This document shows positions 26,663 through 34,780 of a stretch of 64,000 nt of DNA, piece by piece (position 1 is the first letter of the stretch; the number at the start of each line of letters is the position of its first letter). The notes beneath the pieces are model-generated. The model was not told the DNA's origin. It ran no database searches and saw only the letters and a list, made by a program, of their open reading frames with translations. The DNA is from Streptomyces sp. CNQ-509. GTDB lineage: Bacteria > Actinomycetota > Actinomycetes > Streptomycetales > Streptomycetaceae. The translations under genes were made by a program, and so were the position numbers. The stretch spans positions 5,253,001 through 5,317,000 of the forward strand of contig NZ_CP011492.1 in the NCBI RefSeq assembly GCF_001011035.1, in the 5' to 3' direction.

Positions 26663-27354
26663 GCGAGCAGAGCGCGGCAGTGGAACAACTCCTGGCGGGG
26701 GCCGGGGAGATGATGCTGGCGGGCCGGCGGCGGTTCGATGTGGCGGCCGGTCTCCGGCGGCTGCGGGAGGGGCCGGCCGGGTATACGGGCCCGGGCACGG
26801 ACGCCTCTCCCGTGGTGCAGGCGCGGGACGAGTTGTCGGTCCTGGTGCGCTGGACCGTCAACCGGGCCGGGGCGAGGGGGTTCGTCGGCCGGCTGGCCAG
26901 TCTGCTCAGCGACCACGGGCCGCAGTGCCACGAGGCGTGGCTGGAGGTTCCCGACATAGACGGGGCGATCCGCGGCATGCAGGTCTTCGCCTGCATGCTG
27001 TACCAGGCGGATCACCGGGAAAGCGCGCAGTTCTGGTGGCAGTTGGCCGCCGGCGCCGGCAGCCGCGCCGCCGCCTACTGCCTGCACCTGCACCACCTCG
27101 GCCTGGGCGAGCCCGCCGAGGCCGGCCACTGGCGTACGCAACTGCAGGAGGACGGCGGACCCGACGACGAGTTCATATCCGGCGTGAGCCTCTTCGCCGA
27201 CTACGTCGACCGCAACTGCGAACCCGGCTGGGAACCGCACATGCACCGGGAAATACAGCGGCTGGCCTCCCGCGAAGACGTCCGCGACGCGCTGGTCTGC
27301 CGCCCGGAGAGCGAGATCGCCGACCGCTTCCAGCGCTACTGCGAGCAGCACTGA
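26659..27354 (+). CDS. hypothetical protein translationally coupled to the sigma-like factor
   Basis: 231 aa from GTG 26659 (GTGA overlap). The N-terminal 60 residues are flexible and Gly/Arg-rich (VEQLLAGAGEMMLAGRRRFD); the rest is helical, with a repeat-like stretch VFACMLYQADHRESAQFWWQ, LAAGAGSRAAAYCLHLHHLG, LGEPAEAGHWRTQLQ that looks like Sel1/TPR-type helices. There are no membrane segments. Coupling suggests a cytoplasmic modulator (anti-sigma or scaffold), which is inference from position. Confidence 0.75.
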   Translation: MSEQSAAVEQLLAGAGEMMLAGRRRFDVAAGLRRLREGPAGYTGPGTDASPVVQARDELSVLVRWTVNRAGARGFVGRLASLLSDHGPQCHEAWLEVPDIDGAIRGMQVFACMLYQADHRESAQFWWQLAAGAGSRAAAYCLHLHHLGLGEPAEAGHWRTQLQEDGGPDDEFISGVSLFADYVDRNCEPGWEPHMHREIQRLASREDVRDALVCRPESEIADRFQRYCEQH

Positions 27355-27407
27355 CGGAAGAAGGGCGTCCCGGTGCCTCAGCTCACGCGCCGCCGGTCAA
27401 TTCCGCC

Positions 27408-27581
27408 ATGCGGCAGAGGAACAACCAGACCTGCGTGCACTGCGCCCCGCCTCCCGGCGGTATTGCCGGTGCGGCAGGCGCATTGGGAGAGTTCCCCACA
27501 CACCTGCTGCACGGCCTGTACTACGGCCTCGGTACCGGGCTGGCGGGCCTCCTCTTCTGGTGGGTAGGGCAGATGATCTAG
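27408..27581 (+). CDS. possible 57-aa small membrane protein
   Basis: ATG 27408 encodes MRQRNNQTCVHCAPPPGGIA, followed by a hydrophobic end LLHGLYYGLGTGLAGLLFWW. It lies between the sigma-like operon and a strong hairpin, so it could be the last gene of that transcript. No ribosome site is visible, so support is weak. Confidence 0.35.
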   Translation: MRQRNNQTCVHCAPPPGGIAGAAGALGEFPTHLLHGLYYGLGTGLAGLLFWWVGQMI

Positions 27582-27596
27582 CCCATTCCCCGCACC

Positions 27597-27635
27597 GACG
27601 GCACCGCGCCGGAGAGATCCGCGCGCGGTGCCGTC
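27597..27635 (+). terminator. 13-bp perfect stem-loop
   Basis: GACGGCACCGCGC (27597-27609), a 13-nt loop, then GCGCGGTGCCGTC (27623-27635). It probably terminates the sigma-like operon. Confidence 0.7.
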
Positions 27636-27763
27636 CCTGCGAGGACCCTCGCGAGGGCTCGGTACACCCCAGGGACAGGTCTGACCGGATTGCGCCCTTT
27701 CGGCAGGCATCACAACAGCTCAGGCTGATTTCGTAGCGTCGCCGGACAGTGTGGAGGGCGGCT

Positions 27764-28810
27764 ATGCCCGGACCGCTGTACATTCCAGTCCTTCCGGTGC
27801 GGGCCCACGCCGCGTCCGCGTTCGGAAAGCTCGATGCGGAGACCGCCGATCGAACCGTCCCGCTGTGGACGCTGCCGGAAATCGGCGGCGGCGCCCGTCA
27901 GCCCGCGGACACGGTGAAGAAGGCGCTCAGGCGCATTGTGCGGGTCCAGCAGCGCCGCGCGGCATGGCTCGACACACCGTTTACGGCCCTCGACCACGAC
28001 CCCTACGAAGAACTGCTCCGCTACTGCTGGTCCGCCACTCCGCTTCTGCCCGTCGCCGATCCGGCACGGCCGCGGTCCCATCAGGCCCTGGCGGCGGAGT
28101 GCGCCGCTGCGGCGGGCGGTGGGCTGGGGGTCCGTATACGGGTGCCCGGGGCTTTCCGCGACGAACTCACCGCGCACACACAGGATCTGCTGGTGCGCGT
28201 GGGGGTCGGGGTACCGGTGGATCTCCTGCTCGATCTCCAGGCCGTCCTGCCCACCCGGCCCGATGCCGCGAAGGAAGCGATACGCGCACTCGACGAACTG
28301 GTTCCGCTGGCCGCGTGGCGCACAGTCGCCCTTCTCTCGGGCGGATTCCCCGACGAGGCCGGCAGGGTGCTCGATCGGGGACGTGGCGTGGCCGCGCGGA
28401 CAGACTGGCACACCTGGTGCGAGTTACGCACCAGCGAGCGGTCCTACGCCCGGTCCGTACGCTACGGCGACTACGGCACCCTCGCCGCGCGCAACCTGAC
28501 GCGCCCGGTTGAGGGCAGCGAGCGTTCTCGCTACGGACTGCTCCGGTACACGACCGAACGCGCCTTCCTGCTGGCCAGTTTCTTGGTCGAGGGGCGAGGC
28601 GAGACAGGCGCGACGCGCGCGGCGGCGCGCTGGGTCACCGAGTCATCAGGCTACCGCGGTACTCGGACGAGCGAGGGCGACCGCTGGTATGCGGAGTGCG
28701 CCCTGACGACGGGTGCCGCAGGGACAGGAAACCCCACGACGTGGAACACCATGGGCAACATTCAGCACATGACCTTTGTCGTCCAGTCGTTGTCCCGGGG
28801 CGGGCGGTGA
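27764..28810 (+). CDS. Beta family protein (PF14350-like)
   Basis: 348 aa from ATG 27764 with GGAGGG upstream. The layout matches the T4 beta-protein family: MPGPLYIPVLPVRAHAASAF, YCWSATPLLPVADPARPRSH, LLLDLQAVLPTRPDAAKEAI, DWHTWCELRTSERSYARSVR, YGDYGTLAARNLTRP and YGLLRYTTERAFLLASFLVE. Family members occur in phages and in bacterial genomic islands, often near defence-like genes; the biochemical role is unknown. Here it is a single gene. Confidence 0.75.
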   Translation: MPGPLYIPVLPVRAHAASAFGKLDAETADRTVPLWTLPEIGGGARQPADTVKKALRRIVRVQQRRAAWLDTPFTALDHDPYEELLRYCWSATPLLPVADPARPRSHQALAAECAAAAGGGLGVRIRVPGAFRDELTAHTQDLLVRVGVGVPVDLLLDLQAVLPTRPDAAKEAIRALDELVPLAAWRTVALLSGGFPDEAGRVLDRGRGVAARTDWHTWCELRTSERSYARSVRYGDYGTLAARNLTRPVEGSERSRYGLLRYTTERAFLLASFLVEGRGETGATRAAARWVTESSGYRGTRTSEGDRWYAECALTTGAAGTGNPTTWNTMGNIQHMTFVVQSLSRGGR

Positions 28811-29040
28811 CGTCTCGCTACCCCGTGCCTGCGGACGACGTGAACCCGGTGGTCTGGGGTGCACCGGCCCCCAAGCGGCGCTGACCTGCGGCTGCTGGTT
28901 CTGGGCAGCGTGGCGGTCCGCCGGTGCCAGGTGATATCGAACTCCCTCCAGGCTCGCACCCCGTGACGCTCCCTCAACCGACGGCGTGTCAGTGGTGGCC
29001 GCTAGTCTTCGGCGACGTGTGCGAGCCGGGAGGGGCAGTC

Positions 29041-29472
29041 ATGGCTGAGGATCCGATCGACCTGATCCGCCTGGAGGGGGACGGGAACAGCGTCGTTCTC
29101 CGGATCGACGGGAAGGAGGAGCGGAAGCGTCCTGACGAGGCGGATGTCCTGGTCGGGGAGTTCGTGGTCGAGACGCCGTTCGTCCGCGGCACCCTCAAGA
29201 CCTGGGTCGGCCCCGAGGGCCTGGGGGAGTGGCAGCAGGCTCTGGACGCGCTCGACGCGGGCCAGGACATCACCTGGCGCGAGGGAACGCGGGATCCGTG
29301 GTTCTTCGTCGAGCTCGACGAGGACGACGACCGGTGCCAGGTCACGATCAAGGACTCTTCCGACTCCATGACGACGGTGACAGTCACCGTCCCCCTTGCC
29401 GACGCCTGGTTCGACGACGCGTACCGGCGCCTGGACGCGGTCTGGGAGACCTGGCCCCTGGAAGAGGACTGA
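29041..29472 (+). CDS. DUF5959 family protein
   Basis: 143 aa from ATG 29041 (GGGAGGGGC upstream). It begins MAEDPIDLIRLEGDGNSVVL, then GEFVVETPFVRGTLKTWV, DPWFFVELDEDDDRCQVTIK and MTTVTVTVPLADAWFDDAYR. The acidic beta-rich protein is typical of the Streptomyces DUF5959 group; no known function. Convergent with the next gene. Confidence 0.8.
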   Translation: MAEDPIDLIRLEGDGNSVVLRIDGKEERKRPDEADVLVGEFVVETPFVRGTLKTWVGPEGLGEWQQALDALDAGQDITWREGTRDPWFFVELDEDDDRCQVTIKDSSDSMTTVTVTVPLADAWFDDAYRRLDAVWETWPLEED

Positions 29473-29487
29473 GGCCCGCCGGCCGGG

Positions 29488-29868
29488 TCATTCGGTGACG
29501 AAGGTGGCGTGCGCCGCGATGATCTTCCAGCCCGCCCGGTCACGGGTCCAGGTCCGGGTGTAGCGCATCCGTGCACGCAACGGCTGCTCGCCGACGGAGC
29601 CCTCCAGAGTGCCGAGAAACCAGGTGACACCGGTGTGCGCGGTGGCGAACACCCGGAGGTCTTCTTCCTCAAGGCCGGTGAGCACCTGGTGGCCGGTCCG
29701 GTGGGCGTCCAGGTCGTCGTCCTTCGAGTAGAGGCGTCCGTCAGGGCCGGTGAACCGTCCCGCGTCGTCGAGCAGTTCGCCCAGTGCGGCGACGTCGGAG
29801 GCGAGCTGGGCGGCCTGAAGGCGCCGTTCGGCCGCGCGGAGGCTTTCGGTGTGATCGTCGTTCGGCAT
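29488..29868 (-). CDS. NTF2-like / SnoaL-type (DUF4440-like) protein
   Basis: 126 aa, MPNDDHTESLRAAERRLQAA, with LLDDAGRFTGPDGRLYSKDD, WFLGTLEGSVGEQPLRARMR and YTRTWTRDRAGWKIIAAHAT. This is the cone-shaped NTF2-like fold with the usual closing strand GWKIIAAH. Ligand or reaction cannot be told; several relatives simply bind small molecules. It stands 16 bp from the convergent DUF5959 gene. Confidence 0.85.
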   Translation of the reverse strand: MPNDDHTESLRAAERRLQAAQLASDVAALGELLDDAGRFTGPDGRLYSKDDDLDAHRTGHQVLTGLEEEDLRVFATAHTGVTWFLGTLEGSVGEQPLRARMRYTRTWTRDRAGWKIIAAHATFVTE

Positions 29869-29960
29869 CCGCCCAGCATGACGGGCTCCGGCGCCGGAGC
29901 GGTCTCCCGTTCTGCTGATGGCAGATCTGCCGGATGCCTCCCGTAGCGGCGGCGAGATGA

Positions 29961-29982
29961 GGCGGGCCCCTGGAGGCCCGCC
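29961..29982 (-). terminator. terminator of the LysM-M23 gene
   Basis: GGCGGGCC (29961-29968), CCTGGA, GGCCCGCC (29975-29982) lies just 3' of the peptidase stop (30002). Confidence 0.65.
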
Positions 29983-30001
29983 CCCACCGTCCCGGGGTGT
30001 G

Positions 30002-30766
30002 TCAGGCCGTCACGCCGTGGTTGGCCAGCCAGGTGATCGGGTCCTTCGCCGATCCGTATTCCGGGGTCGTGCGGACCTCGAAGTGCAGGTGCGGGCCCGT
30101 GACGTTGCCCGTCGCGCCGGACTGGGCGATGCGGTCTCCCATGCCGACCGTGTCGCCCGCGGAGACGTCTGTCTGCGAGAGGTGGGCGTAGTGGGTGTAG
30201 TCGCCGTCGCCGTGTCTGATGACGATCTGGTAGCCGAAGGAGTCGTCCCAGCCTGCTTCCACGACGGTTCCCTTGGCCGCGGCCTTGACCGTCGTGCCCA
30301 CGGGGACGGACCAGTCCTGGCCGGTGTGGCCGTTCTGCCAGTTCGCGCCCGACGCCTCGTAGCCCGCCGTGGGGGTGCTGCCGTCGACGGGCATGACGGC
30401 CGTGGGCTCGGCCGCCGCGGTGCCGGTACCGTAGGAGGCGTTGTCTGCGTTGGTGCCCGTGCCGTCGGCGGGGCCGTCCAGGGAGAGTTCCATCCCGGGG
30501 GCGATCAGGTTCGGGTCCTCGCCGATGACGGATCTGTTGTTCTCGTACAGCGTCTGCCAGCCGCCGTCGACGTCCTGCTCCGCCGCGATGACGGAGAGGG
30601 TGTCGCCGGAGGCGACGGTGTAAGTGGTGTCCTCCTCGGCGAAGGCGGTGGACGCGCCGATGACCGGGAGGGCGAGGGTGGCGCCCGCCGCGGAGGCTCG
30701 GGTGGCGAGTGTGCGGGCGCTGCCGGGACGGCGCGCGGCGCGGTGGCGGCCGTGAGGGGATGACAT
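30002..30766 (-). CDS. secreted LysM domain M23 peptidase
   Basis: 254 aa. The signal peptide ends near residue 43 (GATLALPVIGASTAFAEE). A LysM domain (YTVASGDTLSVIAAEQDVDG to LIAPGMELSL) is followed by a linker and an M23 peptidase domain with zinc ligands in NGHTGQDWSVPVGT (H-x3-D) and TGPHLHFEVR (HxH), plus YTHYAHLSQ. It should cleave cell-wall peptide bridges outside the cell. A c-di-AMP riboswitch in the 5' leader fits Streptomyces cell-wall hydrolases of the Rpf/Swl group. Confidence 0.92.
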   Translation of the reverse strand: MSSPHGRHRAARRPGSARTLATRASAAGATLALPVIGASTAFAEEDTTYTVASGDTLSVIAAEQDVDGGWQTLYENNRSVIGEDPNLIAPGMELSLDGPADGTGTNADNASYGTGTAAAEPTAVMPVDGSTPTAGYEASGANWQNGHTGQDWSVPVGTTVKAAAKGTVVEAGWDDSFGYQIVIRHGDGDYTHYAHLSQTDVSAGDTVGMGDRIAQSGATGNVTGPHLHFEVRTTPEYGSAKDPITWLANHGVTA

Positions 30767-30781
30767 CGTACGGGCCTCTTT

Positions 30782-30978
30782 CTCCGGACGCCTGCGGGGT
30801 GAGCTGTCGGGTTCGGGCTGGAGCTGCCCGGCCGCCGGCTTCGGCGGGCCTCACCCCTAGCCGTCGCGGGGACGGCGCGGTCCGGCAGGGGCCGGACCCG
30901 TGGGTCCCTCGCTCCTGCCCGGCGGTGCGAGCTGATCGGCAGGTACCGCGGCGCCGGGGGCAGGATTCGGCGGTCCGG
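30782..30978 (-). ncRNA. ydaO/yuaA leader, c-di-AMP riboswitch
   Basis: Read on the minus strand, the leader shows the conserved blocks of the actinobacterial ydaO element: CCGGACCGCCGAATCCTGC at the 5' end, CTAGGGGTGAGGCC in the middle, then GCCGGCGGCCGGGCAGCTCC and CCGAACCCGACAGCTCACC, and CGCAGGCGTCCGGAG closing the P1 stem with CCGGAC. It ends about 15 nt before the start codon of the LysM-M23 gene. In Streptomyces these riboswitches turn off wall-hydrolase genes when c-di-AMP is high. Confidence 0.85.
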
Positions 30979-31013
30979 CGCGCAGCGGGTGTTCGCCTTT
31001 CGAACGGGCAGCC

Positions 31014-31043
31014 ACGCTAGGGGGATCAAGTGTTCGACGGCAA
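31014..31043 (-). promoter_or_regulatory. candidate promoter of the riboswitch transcript
   Basis: On the minus strand TTGCCG (31038-31043), an 18-nt spacer, then TAGCGT (31014-31019), about 35 nt upstream of the riboswitch 5' stem. Confidence 0.5.
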
Positions 31044-31289
31044 GGCCGTCGCGCATTCCAGCGGAATAATTGACGCCGCGTCGCGGCGGGTTGACCTCAT
31101 GCAGCCGCCAGACCCGGGCAAGCGCTCATTTGCCCCCTGACCCGTGACAAAGGGCGCGGCGAGTGGTGATGCGTCGAGTGCCCGGATTGGTGTTCGGGCG
31201 TGCCGCCGCGCGTCCTGCTCCCGCTGACGTGATCATGGAGTCGTGTTACCCGCTTCGCGGTGACGACCGTCTGTCCGGAGGAGCCGATC

Positions 31290-32819
31290 ATGGACACCGT
31301 TGGTCAGCCTGCGCCCGAGTCGCTGACGTGCCTGGTCGCCGGGGCGTCCGGGTATATCGGCGGGCGGCTGGTGCCGGAGCTGCTGGCGGCCGGGTACCGC
31401 GTGCGGTGTCTGGCCCGTACGCCCGGGAAGCTCCGCGATCATCCCTGGGCCGGGGACGTCGAGGTCGTGCGCGGGGACGTCACGGACGAGGAGTCCGTGG
31501 GTGCCGCCCTGCGCGGGACGGACGTCGCGTACTACCTGGTGCACGCCCTCGCCTCCGGTGGCGGGTTCGAGGAGACCGACCGGCGGGCGGCCCGCCTCTT
31601 CGCCCGGCAGGCTGATGCCGCCGGGGTGCGGCGGATCGTGTATCTGGGCGGTCTTACGCCGCGGGGGGTGCCGGAGACGTCCCTGTCCCCGCACCTGCGG
31701 TCCCGGGCCGAGGTCGGGCGGATCTTTCTGGACGGAGCGGTGCCCGCCACGGTGCTGCGTGCCGCGGTCGTGATCGGTTCGGGGTCGGCTTCGTTCGAGA
31801 TGCTGCGCTATCTGACCGAGCGGTTGCCGGTCATGGTCACCCCCCGGTGGGTGGCCACGCGCACCCAGCCCATCGGCATCCGCGACGTGCTCCGCTACCT
31901 CGTCGGCTCCGCCGCCATGCCGCCGGACGTCGACCGGGCCTTCGACATCGGCGGGCCCGACGTCCTGACGTACCGGGAGATGATGCGCCGGTACGCCGCC
32001 ACGGCGGGGCTGCGCAAGCGGCTCATCCTGCCCGTGCCGGTCCTCACCCCCGGGCTGTCCAGCCACTGGATCGGGCTCGTCACCCCCGTGCCCGCCGCCA
32101 TCGCCCGGCCCCTCACGGAGTCGCTGCGCCACGAGGTGGTCTGCCGCGAGCACGACATCGCCCGGTACGTGCCCGACCTGCCGGGGCGCCCGCTGCCGTT
32201 CGACGAGGCGCTGGCCCTGGCGCTGCGCCGCGTCGGCGAGGCGCGAATCGCCACCCGGTGGTCGTCCGCCGCCGTGCCCGGCGCGCCCAGCGACCCGCTG
32301 CCCACCGACCCGGACTGGGCGGGCGGCAGCCTCTACGAGGACGAACGGCAGCTCTCCGTCGACGTACCCCCGGACGTGCTCTGGAAGGTGATCGAGGCCA
32401 TCGGTGGGGACAACGGCTGGTACTCCTTCCCGCTCGCCTGGGCGGTCAGAGGGTGGCTCGACCGGTTCGCCGGCGGCGCCGGCCTGCGCCGCGGGCGGCG
32501 CGACGCCGCGCACCTGCGGGCCGGCGACTCGCTGGACTTCTGGCGCGTCGAGGAGATCGAACCCGGGCGCCTGCTGCGGCTCCGCGCGGAGATGCGGATG
32601 CCGGGGCTGGCGTGGCTGGAGATGTACGCCGAGCAGGATGCCGCGGGCCGTACCCGGTACCGGCAGCGCGCCCTGTTCCACCCCAGCGGCCTCCCCGGGC
32701 ACGCCTACTGGTGGTCGGTGTTCCCCTTCCACCGCGTCGTCTTCGGCGGGATGGCCCGCAACATCACCCGGGCCGCCGCCAGGGACGCGGGCGTCAGTCC
32801 TTCCGGCCGGCCGCGGTGA
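31290..32819 (+). CDS. SDR-family oxidoreductase with C-terminal DUF2867 domain
   Basis: 509 aa from ATG 31290 (GGAGGAGCC upstream). The Rossmann N-terminus (CLVAGASGYIGGRLVPELLA) is followed by VEVVRGDVTDEESVGAALRG, VAYYLVHALASGGGFEETDR, RRIVYLGGLTP and ATRTQPIGIRDVLRYLVGSA. The second half (after about 335) is DUF2867, SRPBCC-like: DVLWKVIEAIGGDNGWYSFP, WAVRGWLDRFAGGAGLRRGR and HAYWWSVFPFHRVVFGG. This two-domain layout is common in actinobacteria; the substrate is unknown. It overlaps the convergent DUF302 gene by 26 bp. Confidence 0.88.
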   Translation: MDTVGQPAPESLTCLVAGASGYIGGRLVPELLAAGYRVRCLARTPGKLRDHPWAGDVEVVRGDVTDEESVGAALRGTDVAYYLVHALASGGGFEETDRRAARLFARQADAAGVRRIVYLGGLTPRGVPETSLSPHLRSRAEVGRIFLDGAVPATVLRAAVVIGSGSASFEMLRYLTERLPVMVTPRWVATRTQPIGIRDVLRYLVGSAAMPPDVDRAFDIGGPDVLTYREMMRRYAATAGLRKRLILPVPVLTPGLSSHWIGLVTPVPAAIARPLTESLRHEVVCREHDIARYVPDLPGRPLPFDEALALALRRVGEARIATRWSSAAVPGAPSDPLPTDPDWAGGSLYEDERQLSVDVPPDVLWKVIEAIGGDNGWYSFPLAWAVRGWLDRFAGGAGLRRGRRDAAHLRAGDSLDFWRVEEIEPGRLLRLRAEMRMPGLAWLEMYAEQDAAGRTRYRQRALFHPSGLPGHAYWWSVFPFHRVVFGGMARNITRAAARDAGVSPSGRPR

Positions 32820-33198
32820 GTGCGGCGAGCGCCGCGTCGAGGCGTTCGGTCGCCTCCTCGGCGACCGGGCGCAGCGCGTCGAGTCCGGTGAGGGTGACCA
32901 TGGTGCCGGGGTCGAGGGCCTGCACGGCGATGCGGTCGCCGTCCCGGCGGACGACGACGTTGCAGGGGAGCAGCAGGCCGATCGAGCGGTCGGTGTCCAG
33001 GGCGCGGTGGGCGAGGGGCGGGTTGCAGGCGCCGAGGATGACGTAGTCCTCCATGTCGTGGTCGAGCTTGGCCTTGAGGGTCGCGGTGACGTCGATCTCG
33101 GTGAGGATGCCGAATCCCTGCGCCGCGAGGGCGTCGCGGGTGCGGGCGACGGCGGTGGTGAAGTCGGTGTCGAGGTGCACGGTGCGGTCGTAGCGCAT
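32794..33198 (-). CDS. DUF302 domain protein
   Basis: 134 aa, MRYDRTVHLDTDFTTAVART, then DALAAQGFGILTEIDVTATL, DYVILGACNPPLAHRALDTD and GLLLPCNVVVRRDGDRIAVQ. This is a complete DUF302 fold with the conserved Cys in LLPCNV. DUF302 proteins often accompany sulfur-detoxification genes. It is divergent from the MBL-rhodanese gene across a region with two repressor boxes, so it is likely co-regulated. Confidence 0.88.
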   Translation of the reverse strand: MRYDRTVHLDTDFTTAVARTRDALAAQGFGILTEIDVTATLKAKLDHDMEDYVILGACNPPLAHRALDTDRSIGLLLPCNVVVRRDGDRIAVQALDPGTMVTLTGLDALRPVAEEATERLDAALAALTAAGRKD

Positions 33199-33274
33199 GG
33201 CGGTCGGCTGCCCTTCCGGTGGTCGGTGCGTGGGGCGTCAGGCGGATCCCCGGGGATGTTCCCCGCTTCCCAAA

Positions 33275-33290
33275 ATACCCCCCCGGGTAA
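33275..33290. promoter_or_regulatory. CstR/CsoR-type operator 1
   Basis: ATACCCCCCCGGGTAA is a near-palindrome (TACCC...GGGTA) in the divergent DUF302 / MBL-rhodanese promoter region. The same design recurs at 33310 and 35851, in front of sulfur genes and the repressor itself. Confidence 0.75.
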
Positions 33291-33309
33291 TTGTGCTACG
33301 GTCGCTCGT

Positions 33310-33325
33310 ATACCCCCCGGGGTAA
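33310..33325. promoter_or_regulatory. CstR/CsoR-type operator 2
   Basis: ATACCCCCCGGGGTAA is a second box 24 nt upstream of the MBL-rhodanese start, positioned to block its transcription. Confidence 0.78.
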
Positions 33326-33348
33326 TGAGACACCGAAGGGAGTACGTC

Positions 33349-34710
33349 GTGTTCTTCGTCGACACGATCGAGGTGCCGGGGCTCGGCAACCGCAGCTATC
33401 TCGCCGGCGGTGAACACACCGCCGTCGCCGTCGACCCGCCGCGCGACATCGACCGCGTGATCGCCGCCGCCGCGCGGCGCGGAGTGCGGATCTCGCACGT
33501 CGCCGAGACGCACGTGCACAACGACTACGTCACCGGGGGCCTGGAGCTGGCCCGGGTCACCGGGGCCGCGTACCTCGTGCCCGCCGGCGCCCGCGTCGCC
33601 TTCCGGCGCGTACCCGTGCGCGACGGGGACCGTGCGGAGATCGACGGCCGCCTCGCGCTGCGGGCCCTGGCCACCCCCGGGCACACCCCCCACCACACCT
33701 CGTACGTGCTGGAGGAGGACGGCGCCGCCGTCGCCGTGTTCACCGGGGGGTCGCTGCTCATCGGCACCGTCGGGCGGCCCGACCTGGTCGAGCCGCGGCT
33801 CACCGAGGGGCTGGCGCGGGCGCAGCACGCCTCCGCGCGCCGGCTCGCCGACGAGCTGCCCGAGGAGACCGCCGTGCTGCCCACCCACGGGTTCGGCAGC
33901 TTCTGCTCCTCCACGCAGGCGAGCGGCAGCGACACCACCATCGGACGCGAGAAGGCCGTCAACGACGCCCTCACCCGCGACGTCGACACCTTCGTCGCCG
34001 ACCTGCTCGCCGGGCTCGACGACACCCCCGCGTACTACGTCCACATGAGCCCCGCCAACACCGCGGGCCCCGCCCCCGTCGACCTCACCCCGCCCGCCCC
34101 CGCCGCGGCCGAGGAGATCGCCGGGCGGCTCGCCGCGGGGGAGTGGGTCGTCGACCTGCGCCACCGCGTCGCCTTCGCCGAGGGGCACGTCTCCGGCTCG
34201 CTCAACTTCGAGGCCGCCGGGCAGCTTGCCACGTATCTCGCCTGGCTCACCCCCTGGGGCAAGCCCGTCACGCTGCTCGCCGAGTCCGCCGGGCAGCTCG
34301 CCGACGCCCAGCGCGAGCTGGTACGGGTCGGCATCGACCGCCCCGCCGCCGCGGCCACCGGCACGCCCGCCGACTGGGTACGCGACGGGCAGACACCGGC
34401 CTCCTTCCCCCGCGCCACCTTCGCCGATCTCGCGGGGAAGGCGTCCGGCGCCGTCGTCCTGGACGTACGCCGCGACGCGGAGCGCCGCGCCGCCGGACAC
34501 GTCGAGGGCTCCGTCCACATCCCCATCCACACCCTGCCGGAACGGCTGACCGAGATCCCCGCCGGTGAGGTGTGGGTCCACTGCGCCGGCGGCATGCGCG
34601 CCGCCATCGCCGCCTCCCTGCTGGACGCCGCGGGCCGCGACGTCGTCGCCGTCGACGACTCCTTCGACTCCGCCGCCGAGGCGGGGCTTCCCGTACGGAC
34701 CGCCCGGTGA
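33349..34710 (+). CDS. MBL-fold hydrolase fused to two rhodanese domains (persulfide dioxygenase-like)
   Basis: 453 aa from GTG 33349 (GAAGGGAG upstream). The metallo-beta-lactamase domain has AETHVHNDYVTGGLELAR (about 52-69), ATPGHTPHHTSYVL and VLPTHGFGSFCSST, as in ETHE1-like persulfide dioxygenases, except that the usual DH is DY. A first rhodanese-like domain (about 265-340) lacks the catalytic Cys (VTLLAESAGQLADAQ). The second (about 365-450) keeps it in VWVHCAGGMRAAIAASLL. Probable role: oxidation of glutathione-like or protein persulfides and sulfur transfer. Followed by tauE. Confidence 0.88.
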   Translation: MFFVDTIEVPGLGNRSYLAGGEHTAVAVDPPRDIDRVIAAAARRGVRISHVAETHVHNDYVTGGLELARVTGAAYLVPAGARVAFRRVPVRDGDRAEIDGRLALRALATPGHTPHHTSYVLEEDGAAVAVFTGGSLLIGTVGRPDLVEPRLTEGLARAQHASARRLADELPEETAVLPTHGFGSFCSSTQASGSDTTIGREKAVNDALTRDVDTFVADLLAGLDDTPAYYVHMSPANTAGPAPVDLTPPAPAAAEEIAGRLAAGEWVVDLRHRVAFAEGHVSGSLNFEAAGQLATYLAWLTPWGKPVTLLAESAGQLADAQRELVRVGIDRPAAAATGTPADWVRDGQTPASFPRATFADLAGKASGAVVLDVRRDAERRAAGHVEGSVHIPIHTLPERLTEIPAGEVWVHCAGGMRAAIAASLLDAAGRDVVAVDDSFDSAAEAGLPVRTAR

Positions 34711-34780
34711 CCGCCCGCCGGCGGGCGATACGCCCCGGTGGCGCTCCGCCGTACGGGCCCCGTCGCACCCGCGCCGTCCC

